Notes: generated by a model from the letters alone, not told the origin. A stretch of 64,000 bases of DNA from Plasmopara viticola (GCA_001695595.3 MBPM02000013.1:62001-126000); one strand, 5' to 3'; counted from the first letter of the stretch, positions 1-12,113 are shown. Numbers and translations: made by a program.

Positions 1-580
1 ACCGCTAAAAACTGATAGGGACGAGTGGTCGAACGACAGACAAAAGATTACCAAACTTCTGGAAGAGGCGACAAAGCGAGTGCAGAAGACGAAAAAGCGA
101 CGCAAGAAGGCTGTTAAAGCTGAAGTCGAAGAGTCTACATTCACGGAAATTCGCGAGAATTTTATGAAATATTCAGGCTTTCTTTATGAACCGACGCTTG
201 AAGCGACGCAGAAGATGTGGAATATGGCCCGTTGGAAGGTCAAGCCTAATCCGCAAGCAAATATTAAGGCAGGCTTGACTTTAAAAGAGTATGTGTGTCG
301 TTTGGATCGAGAAAAATTGGAAAAGGCATTGGGCCCGGATCGAGTTCGTGCAGCTCTTCTGTCGGAAGCAGGTCAGAAAGATCCGCTGCTAGAACTCAAG
401 ACCGAATATCTTGTGTTGCTGCTTCAGACGTACGACCAGTTTTACTCGTTTTTCATGAAAAATCGTTCAAAGTTACCTAGTATGTGGTTTACTAAGAGCC
501 GTCCAGAGAAAGAGACTAGAACAAGCATCAGACGGGATCAGCTTTTAGACCGAGTGCAAAAACGCCAAAAAACTTCTTAA
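1..580 (+). CDS. RxLR-family effector, 3' part only (runs off left edge)
   Basis: The frame is open from base 2 to the TAA at 578-580 (192 residues) and continues beyond the left edge, so the start, signal peptide and RxLR region are not visible. The visible part aligns with module 2 of the complete paralogues downstream: an LKT..DEWS.DR linker, then EPTLEATQKMWNMARW, KEYVCRLDREKLEKALG and LLELKTEYLVLLLQTYDQFYSFF. The FC-x6-C signature that ends module 2 elsewhere is lost: both cysteine positions are replaced (FFMKNRSKL). The C-terminal tail is rich in Lys and Arg. It belongs to the effector family described at 24482, but whether the whole gene is intact cannot be judged. Confidence 0.8.
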   Translation, partial: PLKTDRDEWSNDRQKITKLLEEATKRVQKTKKRRKKAVKAEVEESTFTEIRENFMKYSGFLYEPTLEATQKMWNMARWKVKPNPQANIKAGLTLKEYVCRLDREKLEKALGPDRVRAALLSEAGQKDPLLELKTEYLVLLLQTYDQFYSFFMKNRSKLPSMWFTKSRPEKETRTSIRRDQLLDRVQKRQKTS

Positions 581-2690
581 CCGATACATTTGCGCATAGG
601 AAGAAAGACCGACACGCTTTTGAATCCGTAAATCATACATTGTATCTGTTGCACGCACTTATCGCTCTTTCTTACCGTCTTACGCATTTTGCGCTTTACT
701 AACAGATAGTGCAGCAGTTGCAGCAAATAATACGTTTTGTGTGCACCGGAATAGTCGCTGGAAGCTTAAATTTTTCAAGATGATTATTGCTGGCTCCTTA
801 TGCTGATAATCAATACCTATTGGTTAGCATCTCTTCATATTCTTGCATAGAACTAACTTGCTTTATAAGTGCAAGACGTCGATGAAAGATTTGCGGATAA
901 ACAAAAGACTTAAGTAATAACGCGCATACAGAGGACAAAAGTTTAAGTCGGTGGAAGGCACCGTAGACAATCCCTAGATTTACGTAAATGAGGCATGCAA
1001 TAGACCCAGGACTTACTATTCAAAGCCAGCCTTTCAAAATTGAAGCTCGACTTTATCTAACGGCCAGTCATTAAGCAATTTCTACTAGTATAATGATCCT
1101 CAGGCACGATTTACATTTCTGTTAGCGTTTCAATACCTAATGTTCTTTGTCTTATAAAACTAATGAGCCATAATGTTCATCAAGACTTTGAACTTTCTGA
1201 GTATACAAGTCTAAAAAATTCTTGAAACTTGCTGTCCATCGAACATCACGGTAGTGACCAGTGTCACTTTTTTCTTTAAATTTACGCAACATTTGTACAG
1301 CAACACAACATTAAGGAAGGCGACAAATACGACACGATTGAAAAGCTTGTTTGAAAATACAATGCCTAGGTCAGCCAACGGTCTCGTTGCCTGCACCTAG
1401 CACAGATTCGATATTTGATACAAAACAATCTAACAAATTAAGGTCATGGTGCGCGGAATTCAGCGTAAAAACGCCATGCTATCGTTGACGACTCTTTCGC
1501 CCGCAGAAAACACTAATGCCGTGTGCTTTGATCACCGGATGCTTAAATTAATAGAAATATTGGCCTTCCGGTTCATAATGGCTATATAACACTGACATTT
1601 GAATAGACAGAAGATTCGTGCTTTTTCTTCGAGGTCCGAACTCTACTTGTGAGCCTGTTGCTATTTCGTTGTGCGATCGATCCCTTGATTTTACGCTACG
1701 TGCTTTCCCAATATATACCATATAGTTTAGAGCAAAAGGAATATCTGGCGATCCTCTGCGACAAAGGGAATGATAGCATGGCTGTGCGTGGGAGTGGTGA
1801 TGTGTTAACGGGTACAGATACGTTAGTAAACGGATATAACTAGGATGTTAAAGATTTGTGGTTGGTTTATACAGTAAAGCAGTGGCAATACACAAGTTGG
1901 ATAATATAATCGGTCCAGCTTCCAGTCGGCCTTCGATTTGTTGAAAGAAATCACCGCGTCACGCTACGCTTTAGCGAAAAAAATGTTAACAGGGAAAATA
2001 TTACAGATTTGTGATCTTTGCTTACTGGATCACTCAAGTATAGTCATTTTGGTATGTAGCCCAAACTAGTGTAAAGTGCTTATGCTTAGATTAATTAATT
2101 TGACCATGATATTTAGCTCTGTGCCCTGATCTGCTAAAATAACCCCATGTCTTACAAGAGCACGAGCTCAGAGTATGATCCAATCACAACGGGAAATCTG
2201 ATCAACTATGCGGCTTTACTTCGCGTATTAGACCCACCATGAGACACTTAAGCTAAGATACGGTCTTTATAGCATTTGATCAGCCTTAACCAACATATTT
2301 ATTGGTAAAAACAACAAATGTAAGCACCGAAAGAGGCAAATTTACTTTAGACTACAAAAGTAGCTGGCTTCTAAGTAGCAAAGAAACCGCAGACACATCA
2401 CGCTAGAACTCATTGCCTTGCGTCGGCCTAAACTTTGACTTGGTCGGACGACATGATTTTTTATCAACTTCGCGCGTTTATATAAGCAGTTAATCATTAA
2501 AATGAAAAGTGGGACTGGCTACGATCTAAATCTTTATACCCACAGCAGACAGTCTTATAGGCTACGTAATTATCGCGCTGTCTGAAGGCCTTTACACTGA
2601 AAAAAACTTTCCATCCTATGTTCCTTAAAAGTAAAATCAATTAGCTAAGACAGCTCCACCAATTAAAGAGCCATCAAAGATTGATGCAGC
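581..2690. other. Gene-free stretch after the partial effector gene
   Basis: No convincing coding region was seen. The first about 300 bases resemble the 3' flanks of the other effector genes, including a TTGCACGCA block at 649-657. The rest is AT-rich with only short ORFs lacking recognisable motifs. Confidence 0.5.
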
Positions 2691-2734
2691 CTCCTGGAAT
2701 GGTACACTAGATCAGTTACGTAAAAAGTGGCTTG

Positions 2735-2830
2735 ACTCGGCAACCTCGAATACTGGCCGTGATAAATAGCGCAGTAATCACGTAGAATTCGCCATGCAAG
2801 GGACTGATAAGCGAGGTGACGTAAGTAGCC
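2735..2830 (-). pseudogene. Relic of the effector-family signal peptide and start region
   Basis: Read on the minus strand, an ATG at 2795-2793 is followed by sequence matching the 5' end of the effector genes: TTCTACGTGA, ACTGCGCT and TTATCAC line up with the family's codons 4-14, about 28 of 32 bases by eye, after a small deletion next to the ATG. The 30 bases upstream also match the region before the family copy at 63224 (TTACGTCACC then GCTTA). Downstream similarity fades after codon 23. This is a dead fragment in the opposite orientation to the rest of the array. Confidence 0.6.
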
Positions 2831-5210
2831 GATATTGATGTACTAGTTTCATTGATCATCCAGAGTTTCCTGGCTTATGTACTCAATGGCTGGCTTTAAC
2901 ATCTTCTCAAACGTGTCCTGGAGTATAAGTTCAGTCCAAAGATTACCGTAGCGTCGTTGCCATAAACGCCTTTCTCCTTAAGGATCTTGTCAGCAAATTC
3001 CAGTCACCGTTAAAACGATCAAGCAAATTCTTCCGAAGTGATTGCACCCAGGTCAATCTATGTTTGATGCAAAAAGATATCACCGATTGAATTTTTCATT
3101 CTCAATATTCTACCAAGCTCACCAACCAATAGCCTTCATTGTCTTAATTATCTATCCACTCCAATCTTATTTTAGTTCGCCTTTCGCTACAGCTATGGAG
3201 TGTCTTATATCTTGCAGAGAGAGATTATTTGGATCTTCCTCTTTGCGATGCACGACGTTAAGGAAGATAAAAGTCAAGATACAGCTAATGCATGATTGCG
3301 TCGTCTGTACCATGAGCGAACACATGCCACAGCAATGATCTCACCTATGACGAAACTGATCTGTGCCGCGTAAACGCGATATTTTTGCTTTGATAGAGGT
3401 TCTGGGATGTGAGTAATTAAGGTTACTTTATAACCTAAAATACTCAGACAAGAAGTTGTCTCCACGATCAAGCACCAGCTACGTCAGTTCAGATGGACGG
3501 ACTAGTCTTATCGGTGATTTGCCACGCAAAGTGGTGCTGAGCTAAGAAATGATAAATTTCGCATTCTCTGACGCCTACGATACACCGCTTGACGATCGTT
3601 TTGGTCGATGAAAGACGTACGGCTCGGTAAGCATACATCTCTGATGGACCAAGTTGGATAGGTAGATGTGCACGCATACAAAAGGTATCAGCACGGTGAG
3701 TATGTGGCTTCACCATTGTCAAGTTTGTCTAAGCAATTCCGCTACTGGTAATCCATTTGTTTGGATTTGCTGCCCGGTCTGCCAAAATACCTAAGAGGCG
3801 TTGCATGTCAAGTCGCGTTGACCGTTCAGTGAAATTTGCCCGTATGGCGGCTGTGTCAGACGCGATGAATAAATGGGGTAGATACAGCTACATTGTCTCA
3901 CGATCGTGTCATAAGAAACTTGGACTCTCAGTATCTCTTCACCGACACCAAAATTACTCATTTACGGGCTCACGTTGAAGAATTTTTATGGTGTTTCACC
4001 CATGCGTGAACCGTGTGCACAGTATGTCTCAGCACTAGAGCACTATACTCGCAATCGCAGGGTTTGCATTCGTAATGCCGCTCATGCTAAAACAGGCTAT
4101 ACATATTTGTGTAGGAGGGTTGACGTCATATAGGTGTAATCCACAGATAAGTCGTAATCTAAAGTGCCGAAGAGCACGCCAAAGTAAACTAAGTTTGCCT
4201 TTTTGTCCTTTTGATTGCATGACTATAAGTCGACAATCTTACAAATATTAAAGCAAACGAAATCTTTTTGGCTAAGCATGTTTGTACAGTCAATGATGTA
4301 CTGATTCGCATCTTACGCAAGCGAGAAAAAAGATCAAGCATTCACATGCTCAAACGCCATAGCCAGACAGGTCTACTATAAATAAATGCTTCGTCGATCT
4401 ATTTACACAAACCGCTTCAATGGCGTGCAGGAAGTCAGCATTGAGCGTTAGTATAGAATTTAATCGGTTTTACAAACTACCGTTTTTAAGGTAGATAATG
4501 AGAAGACCGTACGAAAAGATCAGAAGTATTTCATAGATATTGCAAATATGCAAAAAACAATCCCTGACATTAGTATTTGAATTCATTCCTGCATTGTATC
4601 TTTGTTGTACGTGTGCTAGAGCCCAAGGCTTGTATAACATATAACGCAAGTTTTGTATGCAAATCAAATCATTTGCTGATCTATGCAATGTGCTAGATAC
4701 TGCGGCTTAGCGGCGTGACTACTAATCAGTCTTAACAGCACGGCCTGCTCTATAGAAGTCACTTTCGATACACACGCTGATGCAGCTGATGCGCTATGGT
4801 GTATGTTGTATTGCACTTCATTAAGTCTTAATGCTTGCGTTAAATATCGATACACCAGAAAAGTGCAAGGATATATGGGCTAGACCCCTGGCGAAATATG
4901 TTTTAAAATTGCGTTCACCTCAGCACAAGCACAAGCAAAATTTATGCTACTTAAAAAAGTCTTCAGGAAACGGTTTAAGTCATAGAAAGTGCATTAATGA
5001 CAAAGTCATCACTGATTCGGATTCTTAGAATTGTAATGCACCTACAGTGTTTGGTTGCTATTTTCGAATAGTAAAAATAAAAAAATTAACAAGCTAAAAA
5101 AACTATTTTGCAGCACAACACCTTATTTTATTGAAGCTAGATCGCATGTGCTAAGTGTCTGTACAATGTTCAAGAAACGTTGTTGTAGCAAGTCACTCAT
5201 TATTGTACAT
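2831..5210. other. Gene-free, repeat-derived-looking stretch
   Basis: No ORF with a recognisable domain was found. Part of 2590-2660 shares a degenerate block with 5900-5970 (CCATCCTA.GT and CAGCT.CACCAA), which suggests an old repeat family that I cannot name. Confidence 0.4.
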
Positions 5211-5570
5211 ATACCGCCTTATGAGCTTGGAAAAGGTTGGGGTGACGCCCTCCTTCCAAGCGCGGGGGCTAAATGCTCGCGCGCTTCGGGCAGGTGCTCT
5301 CGGGCATCTGCAGGTCTCTAACGAGTCTCACCCTCGACGCGACGGTCTCCAGCACCGGGCGCCACCTGAGCTCTTACCAAGTCAGAGCTAAGCAAAATTA
5401 TGGAAGACCCTCACGACCTCGGTGCTGGCTGCACTGCCCGCCGAACGAGACCCGACGTATGCGGACACCACTCTATGCCGTGGACTAGCCAGACTGAGCC
5501 TAGCACGTGCATAACTTGGCAACGCGATAACGTAATACAATACAATACAACAATACAATACCGCCTTATG
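5211..5570 (+). mobile_element. SINE-like insertion with 13-bp target-site duplication
   Basis: A 334-bp insert (5224-5557) is bounded by the identical 13-mer ATACCGCCTTATG at 5211-5223 and 5558-5570. It starts GCTTGGAAAAGG after AT/A and ends in a short-unit tail built from ATACA repeats. Long direct target duplications plus a simple-repeat 3' tail are the hallmarks of LINE-driven retroposition, so I call it a SINE-like element. The body is GC-rich. A second, dimeric copy lies at 26798-27441. I do not see clear pol III A and B boxes, so the promoter origin is unknown. Confidence 0.75.
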
Positions 5571-7553
5571 CATGATCTGAAACATTAGGCAGGACAGGCG
5601 CATGACGATTAGGCGTTGTGCATCGCTTACGTCTTTCCAAAGTGGGCCGGTCATTAAGTGGACGATAGGAAAAAAAATAAAATGCTTAATTGCTTCAATG
5701 GTGAAATTTGTTTCTGGACTACACCGGTCACTGCTAAGGTTTTTGGCCTTACAGTCACCTACCCAGAACCTTACGTTAGTTAGGCTCGGTCAATTAATGT
5801 TATCTTTCATTTAAATTTTACTTCTTATTCTATGCGGTCAATAATTAGCCTCATCGATTACGCATCTGACGCGTAGCTTGACTTTTTTACGCGGTGCAAA
5901 CCTCCCATCCTACGTCCTACAAAGACTAAACTAATTAAAGCAGGCAGCTTCACCAAGTCATGAGATATCAAAAACATAAACAGCTTTGCTGAAGGGTACA
6001 TAAGGAGAGACCCGGCGGTCGCCAAACAGTCTATCAGGGCGCTAATGATGTCTGGTGTGATCGATTAAAAAAGCTTGGGTCGTCTCTGAAATATACCGTG
6101 GGCGTACGCTTCTGAATTTGTTCACCAGGCAGTTAGCCAGATGGTTCAGACGCCACACAAAGCGTCTACTCACTACTCAACAGGTGCGACGAGGAGAAAG
6201 AAGAGGTAATACCTATCTAAAACAAGCCATAAGATTATGTTACTGGAAGATTGCAACCTGGACACCCCCTTAATTGAGGCCCTTCATGACCCAATACAGA
6301 AAAGCTGTGCTCTTTAAGCAGCCAATCCAAGGCTCAGAACGAATCTATTAATTTTCTATGTAACTCGGACACCACGCACTAAGATGAACGACAGTCTCTC
6401 ATCTGTATAGCTCTTCATTTTTTCGACTAGATAAGTACTACTCCTTTCCATAGGTCTAAAGGGTCTGGGTCCGTCCCGAAGAATTCGTGGCTTGACCACC
6501 AAGGCGGACACCGCCAGTGAGCTCGAGCGCTTACAATTGCGCGAGCAGGAGGTGCTTCTCCTCACGGAGTAGCGCATCCTCTGGCGTCTCGTGGCAGCCA
6601 AGATGAGCTGTGCGAAAGATGCGCTTTAACAGGCGCCCTGAGCTTTCGTCAAGTGCTTTGAAATCTCGCTTTTAAAAAATATCGGAGGCCATTTGACACG
6701 GCATGTCACACAGTACACCGCTAATGGTTCAAGTGCACTCAATGCTCTAGGACACTTTGGGAATGTTCCATGGGCTAACATCCCTAGCCTTACCCTCTTT
6801 TTCGCTTTAAAGGCCGGTAACATCAACGAGGAGAGCATTTCAACGATTCTTTGGCAAGCCTGCTGTGGTCTTCCTTTTTACACGGGTGGAGTTGCCGATG
6901 AGGTCCAAAATTTTACAAGCTTATCTCTTGCTGTAGAGCTGCTTTGACGTAACTATCTTCGCTTTAAGGCTTCTTTTCCGGCTTGGCAGAACGAGTGTTC
7001 GCTGGAGTGCTCTTTGCACCGATTTCTCTTCATTGTAAGAAGGAAACTATTGTGGCGCGTTTCTTGCCGCGACGGGAAGAGAGGTTTCCTTAGAGTCTTC
7101 TTAGACAAGTGGATTTTTGACATACGAACACTCTAGTCGTTGTCGCCCATAGCACAAGAGCAGTCTTTGGCGCAATGGTGTTTCTTTAACGCGTATTGAG
7201 TCTTCTCAAGACTTTGATGCTGCCCCCTTTGCTGCATGATTGATTTTTACTCAATCACCAGATTGTCTTATTTGGCTATGCAGCATAAGTGGGAAAATTG
7301 GCATAAAAGTCTGTCATGGCTGCAATAACGTATCAAGTTGCTTATCAATAATTAGAGGTAGCAATATATAGCTTGCATTCTATTGCACACTTCGATCCTA
7401 GAACCCCCAAAATCCTGCGTATTGTGATTCCCGTCAACGCGAAAATGTATTTATTTTTTTTGTTCTGTGTACGCAAACACCACGAGGCTGATTCTTAAAA
7501 ACGCGTTATAGTATCTTATCGACGCGCAAGATTCCTTCTTGAGCATTGCCAGT
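5571..7553. other. Gene-free stretch upstream of the villin gene
   Basis: No supported gene. Some minus-strand frames at about 6350-7210 are Lys/Arg/Glu-rich over 40-60 codons but are broken by stops and lack motifs, so they may be the remains of an old gene or transposon. Bases 7250-7550 precede the villin start and should hold its promoter; no specific element was recognised. Confidence 0.4.
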
Positions 7554-10500
7554 ATGAGCGAGAGCGTCTTCACAACAGCGGGCAAGAAGGCCGGATTGGA
7601 AGCGTGGCGCATCGAGAACCTCAAACCCGTCCCCGTGTCGAGCGCTGAAGTGTACAAATTATACAGCGGCGATAGCTATATCTTTCTCAAGACTAGCGAA
7701 ACGACAGGGTACGCGTACCCCGTCTTGCTGATCCAATCGCTCCACTTTCTCCACTAAATTGTTTTCATTTGCATACCTACGCTATGACTAGTGGCTTGAC
7801 TTGGCATCTCCACTTTTGGCTGGGGAAAGACACGTCTGTCGACGAGAGCGGTGTAGCTGCCTACAAGACTGTTGAAATTGACGATGCGCTAGGCGGTGTG
7901 CCCGTGCAGCACCGTGAGTGTCAAGGCTATGAGTCGGTGCGTTCAGTAGCTGAAAACATCATGATTGTCGGCGTTAACGTGTGTCCTTCGGGGATCTTTT
8001 GTGCATTGTAGACGCTCTTCTTGTCCTACTTTAAAGCCACAGGTTTGCAGTACCTTGCAGGTGGTGTGGCCAGTGGCTTGAACGAGGTCAAGCGGGACGA
8101 ATACGTGACGCGTTTGTACCGAATTAAGGGTAAACGCACAATGCATGTGGAGCAAGTCCCGCTGCAGACCTCGTCCCTAAGTGTCGACGATGTCTACGTC
8201 CTTGACGCTGGGTTGGAGCTCTACCTACACGCCGGCAAATTGGCCAATCGGTTGGAAAAAGCCAAGGCTTTGGAATTCATCGCCAAGACACGAGAAGAGC
8301 GGGGTGGGCGTGCGACCGTCACGTTCCTGGATGAAGAACCCGAGGCTTGTGCCTTCTGGGAAGCTCTTGGTGGTTTCGACACGGTGACGCGCACAAGTGA
8401 GACGGATGAATACTATGAGAGTGCTCTGAAGAAAAACACGACGGTCCTTCGCGTCAGTGGATCGATGGATGACACTATCCAGGTCACGGACGTCACACCA
8501 ACGTCGGGAGTGCTTACTAGAGACATTTTAAAGACTGAAGACGTGTTTATTATTGATGGTGGCAATGAACTATTTGTGTGGGTCGGCAAAATGGCGTCGA
8601 AGAGTGAGCGCTCGAATGCCTTGCCAATTGCTGTCCAGTACTTAAAGAAAGAAGGGCGTCCATCGCACACACCAGTTACTCGAGTAGTAGAGGACGGCGA
8701 GACGCCGTTGTTTACGACGTTATTCAAAGCATGGACTAAGCCCAAGGTGCTGGAATTTGGCTACCACTCACACCAGGGTGTTGCGAAGATGCAGAAGGAC
8801 AAATCTGTTGACGTAAGCAAGTTAGTGCAAACCGCGTTGCAGATTGAAGAAGACATTGGCGTAGACCCACACGGTGATGGCAAGCACGAGGTTACGGTTT
8901 GGCGCATTGAAAAGCTCGAAAAAGTCCGAGTGCCGAAAGAACTGTACGGCCACTTTTTCGCTGGTGATAGCTACATTGTTCTGCATACGGTGACACCCTT
9001 GAGCGGCAAATCGACCCAAGTGATTTACTTTTGGCAGGGACGTTCCTCTTCGACTGACGAAAAAGCTGCTTCGGCTTTGTTGACCACATTCTTGGATGAC
9101 GAGATGCACGGGTCCCCCATTCAAGTCCGTGTGACACAGGGCAAAGAACCAGCCCATTTCCGTGCACTGTTCAATGGAACGATGATTGTGCACGCTGGTG
9201 GAAAGGCCAGTGCCTTTACGAATCGTGACGATGAGGACTCGTACGACATGGATGGAATTTCGCTGTACCAGGTAAAAGGCACCAGCGAGAAGAACACTTT
9301 AGCGGTGCAAGTGGATGAAAAGACGTCGAGTCTGACGTCTGGCGACTGCTTTGTGCTGGTGACGCCTACGAAGGTGTACGAGTGGCACGGGAATGGCAGC
9401 AGCTCTACGGAGTGCAAGATTGCATCCAAGATTGCGTCGATTCTTAAGAAAAGTCGCGAGCTTGAAGTTCTCAAAGAAGGTAGTGAATCGGACGAGTTTT
9501 GGGACTTTCTTGGCGGCAAAGGCGAGTATGCCAAACTCAAGTCATCGTTTGAAGCTCCCCGTGAGCCACGATTGTTCCAGTGCTCAAACGCGTACGGATA
9601 CTTTGACGCGCGTGAGATCATTGACTTTGCTCAAGACGATTTAAATCCAGATGACGTCTTCCTCTTGGACACTTATACAAGTCTGTATGTGTGGATTGGT
9701 ACCGGTGCGAACGAGACGGAGAGACGCGAAACCATGACTCTTGCTCAAAAGTACCTGGCTCTTGCCAAGAGCGACGGTCGAGATGCGGGCACACCCATTG
9801 TGGCCGTGCACTGTAACAGTGAGCCGCTCATGTTTACAAGCTACTTTCTGGCCTGGGATCACGACTATTTTACAAAAAGGGAATTCTTAGACCCGTACCA
9901 GACTCGCCTTCAAAAGTTGAAAGAAGAAAAAGAGAAAAACACTCTCAAGGATCTTACTAGTACGATTCCGAACGTAAATGTTCAACAAAAGGAGCCACCG
10001 CGTTCCCTGAAAGCTGCTCCTGCGTCTCCTATTGCTGCTTCAGTGGCTGCAAGAGCTGTTCCTGTTCTGCCGACTGAACCTCCCATTAGTAAGGTTACCC
10101 CTGCATCACCAAAGGCCAACCCTGCATCGCCAAATGCCGACCTCGCATCGCCAAAGGCCAACCCTGCATCGCCAAAGGCCGACCTCGCATCGCCAAAGGC
10201 CAACCTTGCATCACTCGCGATACCGTCTGCATCGCCAGAGGTCACCCCAGCTCCTGCGCCGACGTCTGCAAAGACCCCAATTTCGCCCGCAGTTCCTGCA
10301 AAAGTTGCTCCAGCCTCTGCTCCGGCGTCTGCAAAGGCCGCTCCAGCTCCGACCTCTGCAAAAGCTACCGGTAAGGCTGGCGAGACCTTTTCGTATGAGC
10401 AGCTAAAGACTGGCGTTGAAGGTATCGACATTACTCGAAAAGAGGTATGAGTTCCGTTTTGTACTTGTACGACCGATTCTGTGGCGCGCACTTTATATCG

Positions 10501-10636
10501 TCTGTTGACTTGTTCTTTTTAGACTTACCTCTCGGACGCTGAATTTCAGACAGTCATGGGCTTGAGCAAGGCCGAGTTTGAAAATCTTCCTAAATGGAAG
10601 CAGCAGGCTAAGAAGAGAGAGGTGGAATTGTTTTAA
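7554..10636 (+). CDS. Villin/gelsolin-family actin-binding protein
   Basis: Join 7554-7708, 7792-7936, 8012-10444, 10523-10636 gives 948 residues; all three introns are GT-AG (83, 75 and 78 bp) and every junction keeps frame. Villins bind, cap, sever or bundle actin filaments in the cytoplasm under Ca2+ or PIP2 control. Exons 1-2 complete gelsolin repeat 1 ([41 protein letters not shown]). Further repeats lie near residues 144-215, 272-317, 393-458, 520-590 and 638-690, with family motifs such as GDSYIVLHT and ELFVWVGK. A Pro/Ala/Ser linker with 7-residue repeats (about 778-885) leads to a villin headpiece in exon 4 ([23 protein letters not shown] cut short here by rule), ending EVELF as headpieces do. 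ATG 7554 was chosen because it begins the first gelsolin repeat at the usual distance. Confidence 0.93.
10103..10216 (+). repeat. 21-bp in-frame tandem repeat in the villin linker
   Basis: Five units of 21 bp (period starting at 10103) plus a partial one encode variants of ASPKANP / ASPKADL between gelsolin repeat 6 and the headpiece. Because the unit is a multiple of three, copy-number changes would lengthen or shorten the linker without breaking the frame. Confidence 0.85.
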
Positions 10637-10764
10637 AAATGACCCAACACCACGCGTCCGAAAAAGAATGAATTGAAATAGCAATAATACATGCGACAAA
10701 AATCCTTGCTTATGGCGCTACAAAATGTCGATTGGGGGGCTAAATAGTAACTTGTTGACTTACA

Positions 10765-11615
10765 ATGTCGACAGTAGGCCCCAAGCTTGCGCCATTCACA
10801 CCCAGCGGCAACGGAGTGTTGGACCATGCACTGGATCTACTGGCGCTTTCGAGTGACGATGTGCTATTCGATCTGGGCTGCGGCGATGCGCGAATGCTGG
10901 TTCTTGCGGCAAAAAAGACGGGCGCCAGGTCAATGCGCGGATCTTTAGCTCGAAAGTTGTGTGAATGACTTAATTAATTGCGTAGAATGATGCATTACAC
11001 TTTAACGCTACAGGTGTATTGGTGTGGAATACGATAAAGCTTTGGTCCAGCGTGCGCGGGCACGTATCGAGGTGGCAACATGCTGACGATTGGTAGACAA
11101 GTTTGCGTCGACTAATGGCAAAGTTTCTAACGCTCAGGAGGATGGAGTAGAGGCACTAGTGGACATTCAGCACGGCGATGCATTAAAGGTAGACCTCGCG
11201 CAGGCGACAGCCTTGTTCCTGTATCTTGTGCCACTCGTGAGTTACAATTCGCCCTCTAACGTAGGCAATCGTTGCTTACGGGTCGATTATTTCAGGGAAT
11301 CTCGATGCTCTTGCCAAAGTGTGACCTGCTTCATGCTTTTGTCAGATAATGGCGCTAAGTGATATAAGTTCGTTCATCAATGCAATTGCTACTGTGATGC
11401 ATAGGTTGGAAGAAGCGCGACGACGCCATGTACGCATTGTGACCTATGTATTTGCCATTCCAGGCTGGGATTTCGACGATCAGCGCAATTACAAAGGCAC
11501 CAAAGTACGCTCGTTCCTCGTTAACATTAGCATCAAAAGGCTCACTGTCGAATGGTCATCCCATTGTCAGATTTATTTGTACAATGCTCGAGCAACGATC
11601 CCAAATTGTAATTGA
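10765..11615 (+). pseudogene. Class I SAM-dependent methyltransferase, disrupted
   Basis: ATG 10765 opens a protein with the SAM-binding motif I DLGCGDARMLVLAAK. Exons joined by GT-AG introns (10929-11013, 11237-11295, 11505-11570) continue with CIGVEYDKALVQRARARIEVA, HGDALKVDLAQATALFLYLVP and VRIVTYVFAIPGWDF, which fit a small soluble methyltransferase of the FAM173-like type; the substrate is unknown. Two defects stand out: an in-frame TGA at 11084-11086, and a region at 11345-11405 where the obvious donor and acceptor do not restore frame. Either the locus is a recent pseudogene or the gene model or assembly has errors. The reading frame is otherwise well kept, so decay is young. Confidence 0.65.
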
Positions 11616-11730
11616 TCGTCAGCAAGTTTAGATAAACACTGAGAGCGGCCAAGAGCTTTATTTTTCTTGCAATCTGATCGATTCCATGCTTTTGCTTGTC
11701 GTCTGAGAAGTTATGTGTAGCGTCAAATCA

Positions 11731-12113
11731 TTAAAATGGGCGCTTCTTTATCTCTTCTTGGATCGCAATGGCTGACGAGTACGAGTTCGCGGCGTAGGTG
11801 GCGTAATTCCGATCCTTACTGTGCGAAGTCACAATGTACTGGCGTGGCACCTCTGGGAATCCCTCAGGACTCGTGTACTGGTGGTGGCGATGGAATCCCG
11901 CCTTCTTGCGGGCTGGCATGTCATCGTCTAGCCGCCACTTCGCACCTTCGGCCACTTGAGACAAGTGCGTCTACGTCACCGTACAAGAACATGAGTCCCT
12001 ACAGCATGTTGAGGATAGTTAACACCACTCTTACGTACTACAGCATCTTCCTCGCTCTTGTGCTTAGGTGCCATAAACTTCGCAATGAACTCGCCCACAG
12101 GGTTGCTTGCCAT
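11731..12113 (-). CDS. Small conserved-looking protein, 100 aa, unknown function
   Basis: Exon 1 is 12113-12035 and exon 2 is 11954-11731 on the minus strand; the intron (80 bp) has a strong GTAAGA donor and an AAG acceptor. The protein begins MASNPVGEFIAKFMAPKHK and continues LDDDMPARKKAGFHRHHQYTS, EGFPEVPRQYIVTSHSKDRN and ends EEIKKRPF. The dense run of charged and aromatic residues without low complexity looks like a conserved protein rather than a chance ORF. It may be a small organellar or complex subunit, but I do not recognise the family. It lies convergent to the methyltransferase and in the same direction as the LRR gene upstream of it. Confidence 0.6.

Noticed and set aside
9982..10491. 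Minus-strand ORF of 169 codons opposite the villin linker
   Set aside because: It is the antisense shadow of the 21-bp repeat and GC-rich codons of the villin gene; composition is repetitive and it crosses the last villin intron.
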